Source: Coenobita brevimanus (lineage: Eukaryota > Arthropoda > Malacostraca > Decapoda > Coenobitidae). From it: a DNA stretch of 64,000 nt. Where the stretch lies: assembly GCA_032717465.1 (NCBI GenBank), contig CM064732.1, positions 25,717,116-25,781,115 of the forward strand, written 5' to 3'. Numbering within the stretch: position 1 is the stretch's first letter; every line of letters starts with the position of its first letter. The notes beneath the pieces were generated by a model, which worked only from the letters and a program-made list of their open reading frames with translations, made no database searches and was not told the DNA's origin. This document shows positions 11,575 to 22,059 of this stretch, one piece after another. Position numbers and translations under genes: made by a program.

Positions 11575-11790
11575 TGGGGACACATGTTGATTCCATAATG
11601 GTGGCTGGTAAAATGTTGGTTGATGTGATGGTGGCGGTGGGTGATATGATAGCTTGTAAAGTGATGAATGACGTAATGTTGCCAGATATGTTAATTGGTA
11701 TGATAGGTGGTGATAAGGCGTTCATTATGCTGGCTTGGGCAATGTTGGTGCCTGTAATAACTATAAGCTTAGTGTGATGGTGAGTGATGT
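11575..11790. repeat. Degenerate short-period satellite
   Basis: Loose repeats of the type TGNTGGTNNNATGATG with many substitutions. The frame 11574-11777 is open and reads as Met/Val/Ile/Ala-rich only because of this periodicity. It resembles the longer tract at 13,060-13,925. Confidence 0.55.
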
Positions 11791-13013
11791 AAAATGTCGA
11801 ACAGCTTGCATGAGTACATTTGTCGTTGGACGGCTTCAACCATTACTACGCACTACTGTCTGTATTTATGCATTGCTTCTGTCATACAGTATTTCAGTCT
11901 TTTGTCATTACCTCCACTCTTTTTTAGTATTTCAGACTTTTGCCATTACTTTCATTCCGTCGTTTCTCATCTCCGCTCTTCTGGGTCAGAATAGGTCAGG
12001 AGTATCGCTCATGCGTCACGACCATAGGGTTGGCAGGCAGGTTGAACGCGCACCTCGATAGCGTATTTCTGGTGATATACTGTGTACATCGGTCTCTCTA
12101 AGGATCTCGGCACGCGCTAGAGTATTATATGGTCCACTGGTCCTAGTCCTGGGAATTCACCCCTTTTCTCTTGGTGCCACTTGCGATTTATTGCAGTATA
12201 CTTGCAGTGCCGTGGTGTGTTCTGTAGAATAATAAACATTATTATGGTTGACGTAGTTTGGCTGATGTAATGTTGGTGTACACTAGTGAAGGGGTTAGAA
12301 TCATTCATTATCCTATCCAGTGCCCTGATGTAATTTACTGAAGGTACTATATCCCCAGAAATGTTATGAAAATACTGTTACTAAAAACCTTGCTATGTAC
12401 ATCACCTTCATAATAAAAAGTACTCATTTCCCTGTTTATATTTTAATTAAGTGGAAATATGAAACATTTTGAAAAAGAAGATGAAAGTAAGCGAACAACA
12501 AGCACTCCCCTGTGATGCATACCTGGCTCCTCACGATGCATATAAAAAGTGGGTCGGTGTTACTTCCTGGAGTCCCACGTCCCTCCCCACTAGACCACGC
12601 CCCATATTTCATCATATGTGAAGCATGAAATATGAGTTCCATAGATTTTTTTCTGTAGTTTCAGTTGAGGTGGCACGATGCTGGAAGGATACTTGAAAAG
12701 GATGTAATGGTTGCAACTTACTGGAAACGTCGCCACTTGTTAGTAATTGTTGCTCACCCCTAAGAAATAATAATTTATTTTCATTATCGCCAAACATTTT
12801 TTTTTTTTTTTTTTAGGTTTGTAAGAACCTCTGATAGTGGAAACAATGGAAACAATCATCATTAACCCATTTATTGCTGTGACGTCTCTTATAGTGTGTT
12901 CATACTTGTGCTAGAGGCTACGAGAGACCTTTACAGTAAAATGGATAATTCTGGCACCCGAAATTTTGTAAGGTGTAAAACAAACGAAAACAGTGGTATG
13001 CACAAAATATGTA

Positions 13014-13015
<2 letters not shown>
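11791..13015. other. No gene recognised
   Basis: Mixed AT-rich DNA. On the minus strand near 12,600 there is GGCGTGGTCTAGTGG, which looks like a tRNA A box, but no B box or cloverleaf follows at the right distance. A T run lies at 12,798-12,815. Nothing else is supportable. Confidence 0.5.

Positions 13016-13047
<32 letters not shown>
13016..13047. repeat. Poly(T) tract
   Basis: About 32 consecutive T, which could mark the 3' end of a minus-strand retroposed sequence. I see no recognisable body next to it. Confidence 0.9.
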
Positions 13048-13050
<3 letters not shown>

Positions 13051-13059
13051 ACAACGCTC

Positions 13060-13925
13060 GTATTAGTAGTTACTGCCGCTGGTACCGAAGTGGTGGCAGC
13101 TGTGTTGGTGGTAAATAGAATACTTGTTACCATGATGCTTCTAGATAAAATATTGGTAAGTGTAAAGTTTATAGGCATTACGTTGGTATTCATATTGTTC
13201 GTAGATATGACATTGGTATGCATAACTCGGCTCAGCATAGTGGTGATAACCGTTCTGTTGGTATTTAAAACACTGCAGGCAATATATTAGTCATAATGCT
13301 GGATGTTATAGTATTGGTAGGCATAATGATGGCCGCCATAATATAAGCAGTCAGTATGCATAATACAGGTATCCATAATGTTGGTAATTATACAGCACCA
13401 TTGTTCTGCATAATGTTGAGAGTCAAAATATTGGCAGGCATAACACTGGCGGGCATAATTTTGGTAGCTGTAACATTGGCAGTAATACTGTTGGTAATTA
13501 TTGCATTAGTAGGCACAATGATAGTAGCCATAATGATGATAATTATAGCATTGGTAGGTTAATGTTGGTAGCCATAATGTTGGCAGCAATATATCGGTAG
13601 TTACTGCATTAATCGGCACTATGCTGGTAGCCGTAATATTGGAAGTTATATCACTGGCAGGGATAATGGCGATGGAGAAAACAATAATGATGGTAAATAT
13701 AACATTGGTATGCAAAATGTTGATGGTTAACGTGACTATATGGAATACTGATGACCTTAATGTTTCTAGGCATAACACTAGTAGGCATAATAACAATAGT
13801 CATTGTTAGTCATATTGTAAGGAAATACGCTTTTGAACGAAAGGATATTGGTGATCATGATATTGGCTTTTATGATGGTAGCCATAATTTTGTTAGCAAT
13901 AAGGTAACCATAGGGGTATTTGCCT
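13060..13925. repeat. Degenerate 18-bp-type satellite (GGTAGNCATAATNTT)
   Basis: The tract is a long series of diverged units such as TTGGTAGGCATAATG, TTGGTAGCCATAATG and TTGGCAGGCATAACAC. Copies are often 18 bp or a multiple apart. Because 18 is divisible by 3, several frames stay open and give Ile/Leu/Val/Ala-Gly repeats (for example 13,356-13,562), which look like membrane proteins but are a by-product. An RTE-like LINE begins right at its end. Confidence 0.75.
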
Positions 13926-13929
13926 TCTT

Positions 13930-15235
13930 AGTGTGACCGGTAAAATATATGGTAGAATACTCACTGATACGGTTAGGCATATGACAGAGGAGCTAGTTGG
14001 AGAAGAACAAGGGGTATTTAGGAAGGGAAAAGGGTGTGTAGATCAGATATTTGTTCTAAGATGTTTAGTGGAGAAGTATCTAGAGAAGGGAAGGAAAGTG
14101 TATGCTGCCTTCATGGACTTGGAGAAAGCTTATGACAGAACAGATAGGCAAGGTATGTGGAAGGTATTAAGAATATATGGAGTGGAGGGGAAATTGTTGA
14201 GTGCTGTGAAGAGTATGTACGAGGGAGCTAGGGCTAATGTGCGAGTGGATGGTGAGCTGAGTGAGTTCTTTGATCTCAATGTGGGACTGAAAGGGTTGTG
14301 TGATGTCTCCATGGCTGTTTAATATATATATGGATGGGGTTGTAAAGGAGGTGCAGGGTAGGGCAGTGGATGTGGGGATGGCTCTAATGAATGAGGGTGA
14401 GATTTGGAAGCTTCCGGTGTTGCTGTTTGCTGATGATACAGTATTGTTGAGTGAAGATGAATGGGAGTTGCAAGGTTTGGTGAATGAATTTGGGACAGTG
14501 TGTAGGAGGAGGAATCTGAAAGTTAATGTAAACAAAAGTAAAGTATGGTGTTTGAGAGGAGTGAAGTCACAGAGTGTGCAGTGAGGTTGGATGGTGAGGA
14601 TATGGAGAATGTGAGTGCATTCAAGTACTTGGGTAGTGTGATGAGTAAGGATGGAACTTTGGGGGATGAAGTGCGTGAAAGGGTTTAGCAGGGAAGGAAG
14701 GTTGTTGGTACACTGAAAGCAGTGATGAGAAATAGGGAAGTGAGTATGGAAGTTAAGAAGTCACTGCATGATAGTATTGTGATCCCTACCCTGACGTATG
14801 TAAGCGAGGCGTGGACCTTGCAAGAGGGGAACAAGTCAAGAGTGAGAGCATTGGAAATGAGTTACTTGAGAGGAGCATGTGGAGTGACGTGGAGGGACAG
14901 GTTGACGAATGAAGAAGTGAAGGAACGTTGTGGGGTAGATGTGGATGTGGTTGAAAAGATTAGGAGAAATACACTGAGGTGGTTTGGACATGTGAAGAGA
15001 ATGGAGAATGAAAGACTGACTAAGAGGGTGTATGTAGGTGAGGTGGAGGGAGGGAGAGGGAGGGGTAGACCGAGGATGAGGTGGAGGGATGGAGTTGAGA
15101 GGTATATGAGGGAGGGGGGGGTGAGTTGGGAGGAGGGTTGTCAAATGGTGGGTGACAGAGCGACTTGGAGGCGTTTTCTCTGCGGCCACCCTTTGCGGGA
15201 TTAAGGCGTCGGGCTATAGATAGATAGATAGATAG
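13930..15235 (+). pseudogene. RTE-like LINE, copy A (5'-truncated, (TAGA)n tail)
   Basis: This non-LTR retrotransposon copy lacks its endonuclease and begins inside the RT domain at GKIYGRIL. Then follow GCVDQIFVLRCLVEKY, the palm block FMDLEKAYDRTD with its catalytic Asp, MMSPWLFNIYMDG in a new frame, and LLFADDTVLLSEDE with the double Asp intact. The C-terminal part has GKSRVRALEMSYLRG-like and LRWFGHVKRME blocks, a GRGRGRPRMRWRDGVERY block and DRATWRRFLCGHP before a stop at 15,202-15,204. The tail is ATAGATAGATAG. Frame breaks occur near 14,295, 14,582 and 14,686. The C-terminal WFGH...RPRxRW...DR..W pattern is the one known from RTE/BovB-type elements. Confidence 0.85.
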
Positions 15236-16039
15236 AATAATGTAGCACACATGGTCCTAATCGCTTGAAGTGTCAATGAAAGTGTTAGGCGGCAGCAAAG
15301 ACTAGCCACGTCACGCCAATGACGTATTTTTCATTTTAAGCTTCCAATTTCACACAATTTTATTTAGTTTGGCGTAGAGTCTTGGATCTAGAGGGGTTAG
15401 ATGCAGCTTTCATTAAGTCATCCTCATCGAGATATATTTCTTTGGCAAGTTTCATGGACTCACCTAAAAGTGACGAGAAAAAAAAAAAACATCAAACAGT
15501 TTAAGGAAAGAAAATTTGGCATTGCCTTGTGACACTGACTTACAGAGGCTTACTCTTAAACCAAATTACTACATTCCTGCATAAACCTTAACCCCTCCAC
15601 TAAGACTGGTTCAAATTTGATCAAAACTGTTTGGGTTGACTTAGCTCAGTGACAGTAAAGTCTTACCTTTCTCTGTGACCTGACCCTTTGACTGATTGTT
15701 CTTAAAACTGAATCCTCTGATTTTTGTCTTAAACTGACTCTGTCCACAAAATTTTGTCGTCATGTGATAAGAACAGTTTAAGCTGGCCTTGCCCTGTGAT
15801 CTTTACCTCTGATCTATTGTTCTCAGAAAGCTCAGTCTTTTGAGTGATCTTGAACTCATCCACAAAGTTTGATACAGATCAGATCTAAAATGTTTTCGTT
15901 ATATTTTCCAAACACGTGGCAAGTGGTGTGCCCATCATCCACTCATTTGATGTAGCACTGCCTACTTCTTCCTTCACCATTATCATTCGATATCTTTATT
16001 TTTTTTTTAATTACAGATCACAAGAAGGAAAAACAAATG
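15236..16039. other. No gene recognised
   Basis: AT-rich DNA with a short A run near 15,481. The block around 15,928 (GCCCATCATCCACTCA) recurs at 54,428, which hints at a shared dispersed repeat. It leads into the 3' end of the minus-strand LINE piece that follows. Confidence 0.55.
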
Positions 16040-16645
16040 AATACAAAAATAACCCATACACCAGATTACAGGTGTCCTCCGTTCATAAAAATTTTTTACC
16101 AATTGGACTTGAACACCCGTAGGTTGAAGTTTGGGGGGAAACAACTCTGGGGAAGCTAGTTCCAAAGAGGCGACGTTTGGGGAATAAAAGAATTCTGATA
16201 GGCAGAAGTTCTGCAATATGGCAGTGTGACAGTCCAGTCATGAGCGAGACCAGATGTCCGTGTAGCGCGGGGGAAGGCATGGAGAGGTGGCACAATGGAT
16301 GCAACTTCGTCTGAGCATTTGCCATAAAAGTATCTATAAAATAATGCAAGGGAGGCAACATTCCTTCTTACTTGAAGAGGAGGTAGTTAATTTGTAACAT
16401 TAGGGTTATCAGTAATTCTAACAGCCTTGTTCTGAACTTCGTCTAGTTGTTTCAGTGCAACCTCTCCACATCCATTCTACAACGATGAGCAGTATTCCAG
16501 CTAAGAGCACAAATGCCTTATAAATTATAGGTAGCTTCTCGTCAGTGAAGAAGTTACAAACTCGGTACAATAATACAAGTTTCTTTGAAGCAATTTTAGC
16601 AAATGATCTACCATGGGAGGTCAAGCTGTGGGTAATGTTAAGTGA
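16040..16645 (-). pseudogene. Jockey/CR1-group LINE, C-terminal piece
   Basis: On the minus strand this encodes the region after the RT catalytic box: a SFAKIASKKL block, YRVCNFFTDEKLPIIYKAF, a frame break, then NVASLALFYRYFYGKCSDE, AYQNSFIPQTSPLWNQLP and a C-terminus ending GGHL. It matches block for block the same region of the LINE at 22.1-24.3 kb (LYRVREFFTDEQMATIYISH, ASLALFYRYFYRKCSNE, AYQNSFIPSTTLWNSLP), so the two are one family. Its upstream part is cut off precisely where the (TAGA)n tail of RTE-like copy B begins at 16,651. It has frameshifts and is dead. Confidence 0.85.
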
Positions 16646-16650
16646 AATAC

Positions 16651-18660
16651 TATCTATCTATCTATTCCCAGACGCCTTAATCCCTTATACGGGGTGGCCA
16701 CAAACAAATCTCTTCCACGTCACCCTGTCCCCCACCATTTCACTGCCTTGCTCCCAATTCACACCCCTCTCTCTCATATACCTCTCCACTCCATCCCTCC
16801 ATCTCATCCTTGGCCTTCCCCTCCCTCTCTCCCCCTCCACCTCACTCACATACACTCTCCTCGTCAGTCTCACACTCTCCATCCTCTCCACATGGCCAAA
16901 CCAGCTCAGTGTGTTTATCCTAACGCTTCCTATCACATCCACATCCACACCACAACGCTCCTTCACATCCTTATTTGGCAGTCTGTCTCTCCATGTAACT
17001 CCACAGGCTCCTCTCAAATAACTCATTTCCACTGCTCTCACTCTTGACTTGTGTCCCTCCAACAACGTCCAAGCTTCACTCCCATACGTCAGAGTTTGTA
17101 TCACAATACTATCATGTACTAACTTTTTCAATTCCATGCTCACTTCCCTGTTTCTTATCACTGCTTTCAAGGAACCAGCAACCTTTCTTCCTTGTTGTAC
17201 ACTTTCAAGCACTTCATCCTCTAAACGTCCATCCTTACTCATCACATTAGCCAAGTACTTAAATGTACTCACATTTTCCATTTCCTCACCGTCCAGCTTC
17301 ACTGTACAGTCATTGACTTCACCTCTCTCAAAGACCATAACTTTACTTTTCCCTACATCCACCTTTGAATTCCGTTTCTTGCACACACTCCCAAACTCAC
17401 CAACCAAGTCTTGCAGCTCCCCTTCGTCTTCACTTAGCAACACAGTATCATCACCAAACAACAAAACAGGAGTTTCCAAACACTGCCCACTCTCATTAGG
17501 GCAGCTCCAACATCCACTGCCCTACCTTCAATCTCTTTTATAACCCTGTCAATATACAGATTGAACAACCATGGAGACATGACACATCCCTGTCTCAACT
17601 CAACCTTCAAATAGAAAAATTCACTCAGTTCACCATCCACCCGCACTACAGCCTTAACACCCTCATACATACTCTTCACAGCACTCAACAACTTCCCATC
17701 TACTCCATATATACTTAATACTTTACACAATCCATGTCTATCCACCCTATCATATGCTTTCTCCAAATCCATGAAGGCCGCATACAACTTCTTTCCTTTC
17801 TCTAGGAACTTTTCCACTAAAGATCTAAGAATGAATATCTGATCTACACAACCTCTTCCCTTCCTAAAGCCTCCCTGTTCTGCTCCAACTAATTCCTCTG
17901 TTATTTCCCTAATTCTGTCAATAAGTATCCTACCATACACTTTTCCTATTATACTAGAAGACAAATGCCCCTATGATTACCACACACCTCTTTTTCCCCT
18001 TTTCCTTTGTACAAGGGAATAATTATACCTGACTTCCAATCCTCCGGAACTCTACCTTCCTCCTAGGCCAATCTACACATCTTCCACATCCATTCTACTA
18101 TTATCTCTCCCCCATGCTTCATCATTTCACCACACACTCCATCAATTCCTGGGGCTTTCCCCAATTTAACTTTCTTCATTGCTTCCACAACTTCTATCCT
18201 ACTGATTTCTTCCTGTCTTCTCACTTCCCTCCTTCTCCCAGCCATTCCCCAGCCACTTATACTCGCATCACTTCCATCCTCTATGTTCAACAATTTCTTA
18301 AAGTGTTCTCTCCATCTGCTCACTTTTTCTCCCTTCTCCACTAGTAATCTACCATTTTTATCTTTCACTCCCCTGCTAACTTCACTTCCACCCTGTCTTA
18401 CTCTCTTTACCTCTTTCCAGAACATTTTCTTACAGTTCCTCCATTTTACACTCAAATTCCTTCCAAATTCCTCATCCACTCTCTTCCTACTCTCTCTTAC
18501 TAATCTTTTACCTCTCTCTTTCTTTCTACATTACTCTCTCTTCCGCCTCTCAACTCCTTCCACGCCCCTATTTCTCATCCATTCATTGTATGCTTTCTTC
18601 TTCTTGGTCACCTTCTGCCACCACCATTGAGGCATAAATCTTTGCTACCTGTATTGACAT
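16651..18660 (-). pseudogene. RTE-like LINE, copy B (5'-truncated, (TAGA)n tail)
   Basis: The longest copy of this family here. From the 5' side on the minus strand: a PQWWWQKVTKKKKAYNEW linker, GKAPGIDGVCGEMMK, GKVYGRILIDRI, GCVDQIFILRSLVEKF, FMDLEKAYDRVD with the catalytic Asp, RQGCVMSPWLFNLYIDR, LLFGDDTVLLSEDE (Ala of the FADD box changed to Gly, both Asp kept), LVHDSIVIQTLTYGSEAW, LSWFGHVERME, RGRGRPRMRWRDGVERY and RVTWKRFVCGHP. The tail is (TAGA)n at 16,651-16,665 on the complementary strand. No endonuclease is present. Frame breaks near 17,450-17,480 and 17,960-18,060 make it non-functional. It shares high similarity with copy A. Confidence 0.88.
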
Positions 18661-18929
18661 TGTCCTAATGTTTATAATATGAAATATCTGAAAAAAAAAA
18701 AAAAATAGTCACACGAAAGGCCACGTGTGGTCCTGGCGTACCCCACTGACATTAATTGCAATGTCACTTCTTAATAGTGCGAGATTTTTTGTTCAAATTT
18801 AATGAGGATATAAAATAACCATCTACAATGAAAGTTATGAGAGGCCAAGCTGTGAAAGTAAAAATTGGCTTAATGGCAACATTTTAAAAACATGACATGC
18901 TGGGGTCCGCAGGGACCCAATTTGGTCAT

Positions 18930-19990
18930 GTAAGGTAACACTCAGATTTTGTGACCAGGATTTGTGCAATAGTAACAGAGCATGTTCCTTGAGTTCAGCC
19001 TAAGAGGTGATCTACCATTTGTTTGTCTTTTTGCCAACCGATGTCTGCTGGGACTTCGGCTAGACTTTTGTACCGTCCTGTTACCTGGTGTGAGAGAACG
19101 AATCCTTGAGCTTATTTGACTGTGTGTTTGTTTGTGAACTGGCCGAGATTGTCTCTGGTCATTGCCAGGACCTTACTTATTTATCCCTGCTACAATTTCT
19201 GGCAATTTGATCCCTGTCCTGTTGGCCTGCGATGTGTCAGTCACGCCAGCTTTGCTGCAGTTTAATTGCGCCTCATAAATGAAGTCAAGTAAACACATCC
19301 CTGGATTATTTGGGATGATTTTGGCGACTTTTAACACCCTATCACGAAATTTGCATAGGGCTGATGTCAACGACATGCACTGGTGACATATTACCCAGTT
19401 TGAGTTTTCTAGGCTAGCTACAAAGTTTTCTTAATAGTGGAAATATCTGCTGTTATTTCTCCTTGATCTGGGCCTGAGTGTGTTTGCCTTAGTAGGTCTA
19501 CAATTTTGTGTAATTCTGGGGTTATACCACCAAGAAACTTCCTGCCTCCAGAGAATTTTCTGAGAAATTTTGTCTTAAATTGCTCAAATGTTGAAGCTTT
19601 CAACAACTTGTCTGACTTGAGCAAATTGCAAGCTGGGTACATCGTTCTTGGTTTATTCAAGATGAGAAAACATCTATTTTTCCACTCTCATCTGTAATGT
19701 GTCTCCTAATGAAATATTGGTGACACTGTTCAGTAAGTGTGTTTATGACAATCTTGTCTCTTTCAGTACCAGAAAATTTTGAGATCATTGTCTTCATGAA
19801 AAATATACACTGGAGGTGGAGTATTACTGGAATTTTGTGGAGGTGCTGCTGCACTGGTGCTTGCTGCAGCTGAGTTAGCCATTCTTACAGTGTTTTCCTT
19901 GCAATCGCCGTTTACAGGAAATTTATATGTTTTTCCTGACCTCAATACTCTATGGTCTGAGTAATTGTAATCTGGAAGTTTTCTGATTTT
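18930..19990 (-). pseudogene. Gag-like relic of an LTR retrotransposon (capsid plus zinc knuckle)
   Basis: On the minus strand the pieces run: HRVLRSGKTYKFP near 19,940, an Ala/Ser/Pro-rich stretch, PPPVYIFHEDNDLKIF, an alpha-helical capsid-like region over 19,420-19,790 (KASTFEQFKTKFLRKF is typical in style), further helical sequence to 19,173, then an Arg/Ser-rich basic linker and LCYYCTNPGHKI near 18,950, a CX2CX4H zinc knuckle whose last Cys is preceded by a stop. The order capsid, basic linker, CCHC knuckle is that of a retrotransposon Gag. There are at least three frame breaks. No protease or RT follows, because the next sequence is RTE-like copy B. The superfamily (probably Gypsy) is a guess. 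Confidence 0.6.
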
Positions 19991-22055
19991 TGTGTTAGGG
20001 TATTAATTTTGTCGCTGCTAATGCCGATCCTTTAGGCACTAATTTAGGTGCTTTACTTAGCGTAATGGGATTACACACTAAATCACATTCTACGTTTTTC
20101 TTGATCGCCCATAAAATTAAAATGATAAAACACGTGTCAGTGTAAAGTGTGTAACTGTCTTTCACTGTGTAGTTTGTAATATTTATGTTGATGAATATGT
20201 AATTGCTTAGTTAACTAACTTAAGTAATACAACCTTGGTTACAATAAATAAACTCGCTATAACAGCCGTGGTGGTGTGAGAGGTGTGGTGAGGAAGGTGT
20301 TAGTGTTGAAGACTGTTGATCCAGCTTATCACGTCAGCATCGTTTGTTCATCACATGTGAGGTCCAGACACTTGCTTTCTTCTTCCTGGTGGTGGCGAGG
20401 AAAAGTGGTGGGTGTCGTGGTGGGGTGGTGGAGTAGGATGATGTAGGTCAGCTGTGCTGTGCTCAACTCAGATGTCACTTCACTCAATTTGTTTGCTTCT
20501 TCTTAACTTGAATGTTTGATTTTCCTTACTTGTTGAGATTAACTTGTAGGCTTGTAGAGTTGTTGATAGACATAGTTTATCGCTGCTACTGTTTCTCGTA
20601 AATCGTGGAGTTTTGGCCGAGGTGGTCAGGAGCGATTAGGGGCGAAGTCAAGTTGCGTTGATGCTCTGCTAGTTCTCGCTCTTTGTTTTGCTTGTAGTTT
20701 GATTGAAGGTTGTTGATCGAGACGTTAATCGGCTTCGTTTACCTCTGTCACCAATCTCGCTCAGCGTAGTTCATCGAAATTGATGGCAAGCGGTAATAAC
20801 GAATCAACTATGATAAACTACGCTAATCGAGAAAATTGCCACGTTAACATGAATTAAGGATTCTAAAACCATACATAACCTGTGCCAATGATAAACAATC
20901 TTATCTCCTTGTAACACAAAGTCCAATTTGCAGTGTGTATATCACGTAACAGCTTAAAACGGGATGAAATAGTTGGCAGGTATACCGAAGTATCGTATGT
21001 TATTGAGTAGTTGGTGCCTGATACAGAGGTGTATGACATTATAATATGATCAATACCTGACTGATCATTTCATCATTATCTTAGTTTATGTTGGTTAACA
21101 TAGGGTGGGAGTTGGAGACAAGAGGGTATGAGAGGCGTGTGGTGGAGACAGGAAACCAGAGAGATGCGTGGTAGAGGTGGGAGTGAGAATGGTTGTGAAA
21201 AGACATATCATTCAACAGATGTTTACCATGCTGAACTTATTTGTAACTTTTTAATACAGGATGTAAGTATAATTAACATATGATACATTGTAGGTCCTTT
21301 TTCACTTTCGTGCTTTTCTCATATCCATACAATTATGTTGTGGATAACAGCCCAATGTTACACATTAAATGCCTTTATATACTTACCCTTACTGGTTCCG
21401 ATTGTCTATAAAAACAATATTGACACACTAACATCACCAGCTTTGGCCGTTTCACAATCTCTCCAACAACGTTTACACTGGGGTTGCGGTAGGGGCGGTT
21501 AGTGTGGAGTGTTCGATCGCCCGGTCGTCACTGGCAGAGACTCCGGCTACTGGAGGGGGGGGGGGAAGAAATTAGTGCTTTCGGGTGATCGTGTCCTTTT
21601 GCCTAATGGACAAAAGAGGATTGCTGTTTGTTACCCCTTCAGTATGATTGCGTATTGTTATTAATTGCCATCTTCAACCGATTTTTCGTTCAACTCTGAC
21701 ACTGGTTTCAAACAGGCTGGATAAGATACAGTTTACAGTCCATTAACCCCTACACTCCAATGGTACTCTGCTAAAACGAAAAGAGTCGTCTGCTAGGAGC
21801 AAGCATAAATTAAGTTGATGCCCAAGGAATCGATAGTGCTACATTTACAAGTATGAGGAATCTTATTATATACTAAGATTTCAGTGAAGACATCGGACTG
21901 TACTGATAATCGTAACAAAATAGGCGAGATAAAATTATCATAGGTAAAGGAAAACTGTACTAAAATAATACCTTTACTTATCTAACTTATGTACACCACC
22001 ACCATGATATATTCTTATCACGAAACTTATGTGTTCAATTTCCCACATAATCAAG
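19991..22055. other. No gene recognised
   Basis: Contains the stretch upstream of the gag relic, where a 5' LTR or leader would be expected, but I could not match it to any second copy. A G run lies at 21,558-21,569. A GC-richer block near 21,480-21,600 has no recognisable content. No tRNA or coding signature. Confidence 0.5.
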
Positions 22056-22059
22056 TATC

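Noticed and set aside
12540..12605. tRNA-related A box on the minus strand
   Set aside because: GTGGTCTAGTGG matches an A box but no B box follows within the expected distance.
13356..13562. Hydrophobic Ile/Leu/Val repeat protein
   Set aside because: By-product of the 18-bp satellite period.
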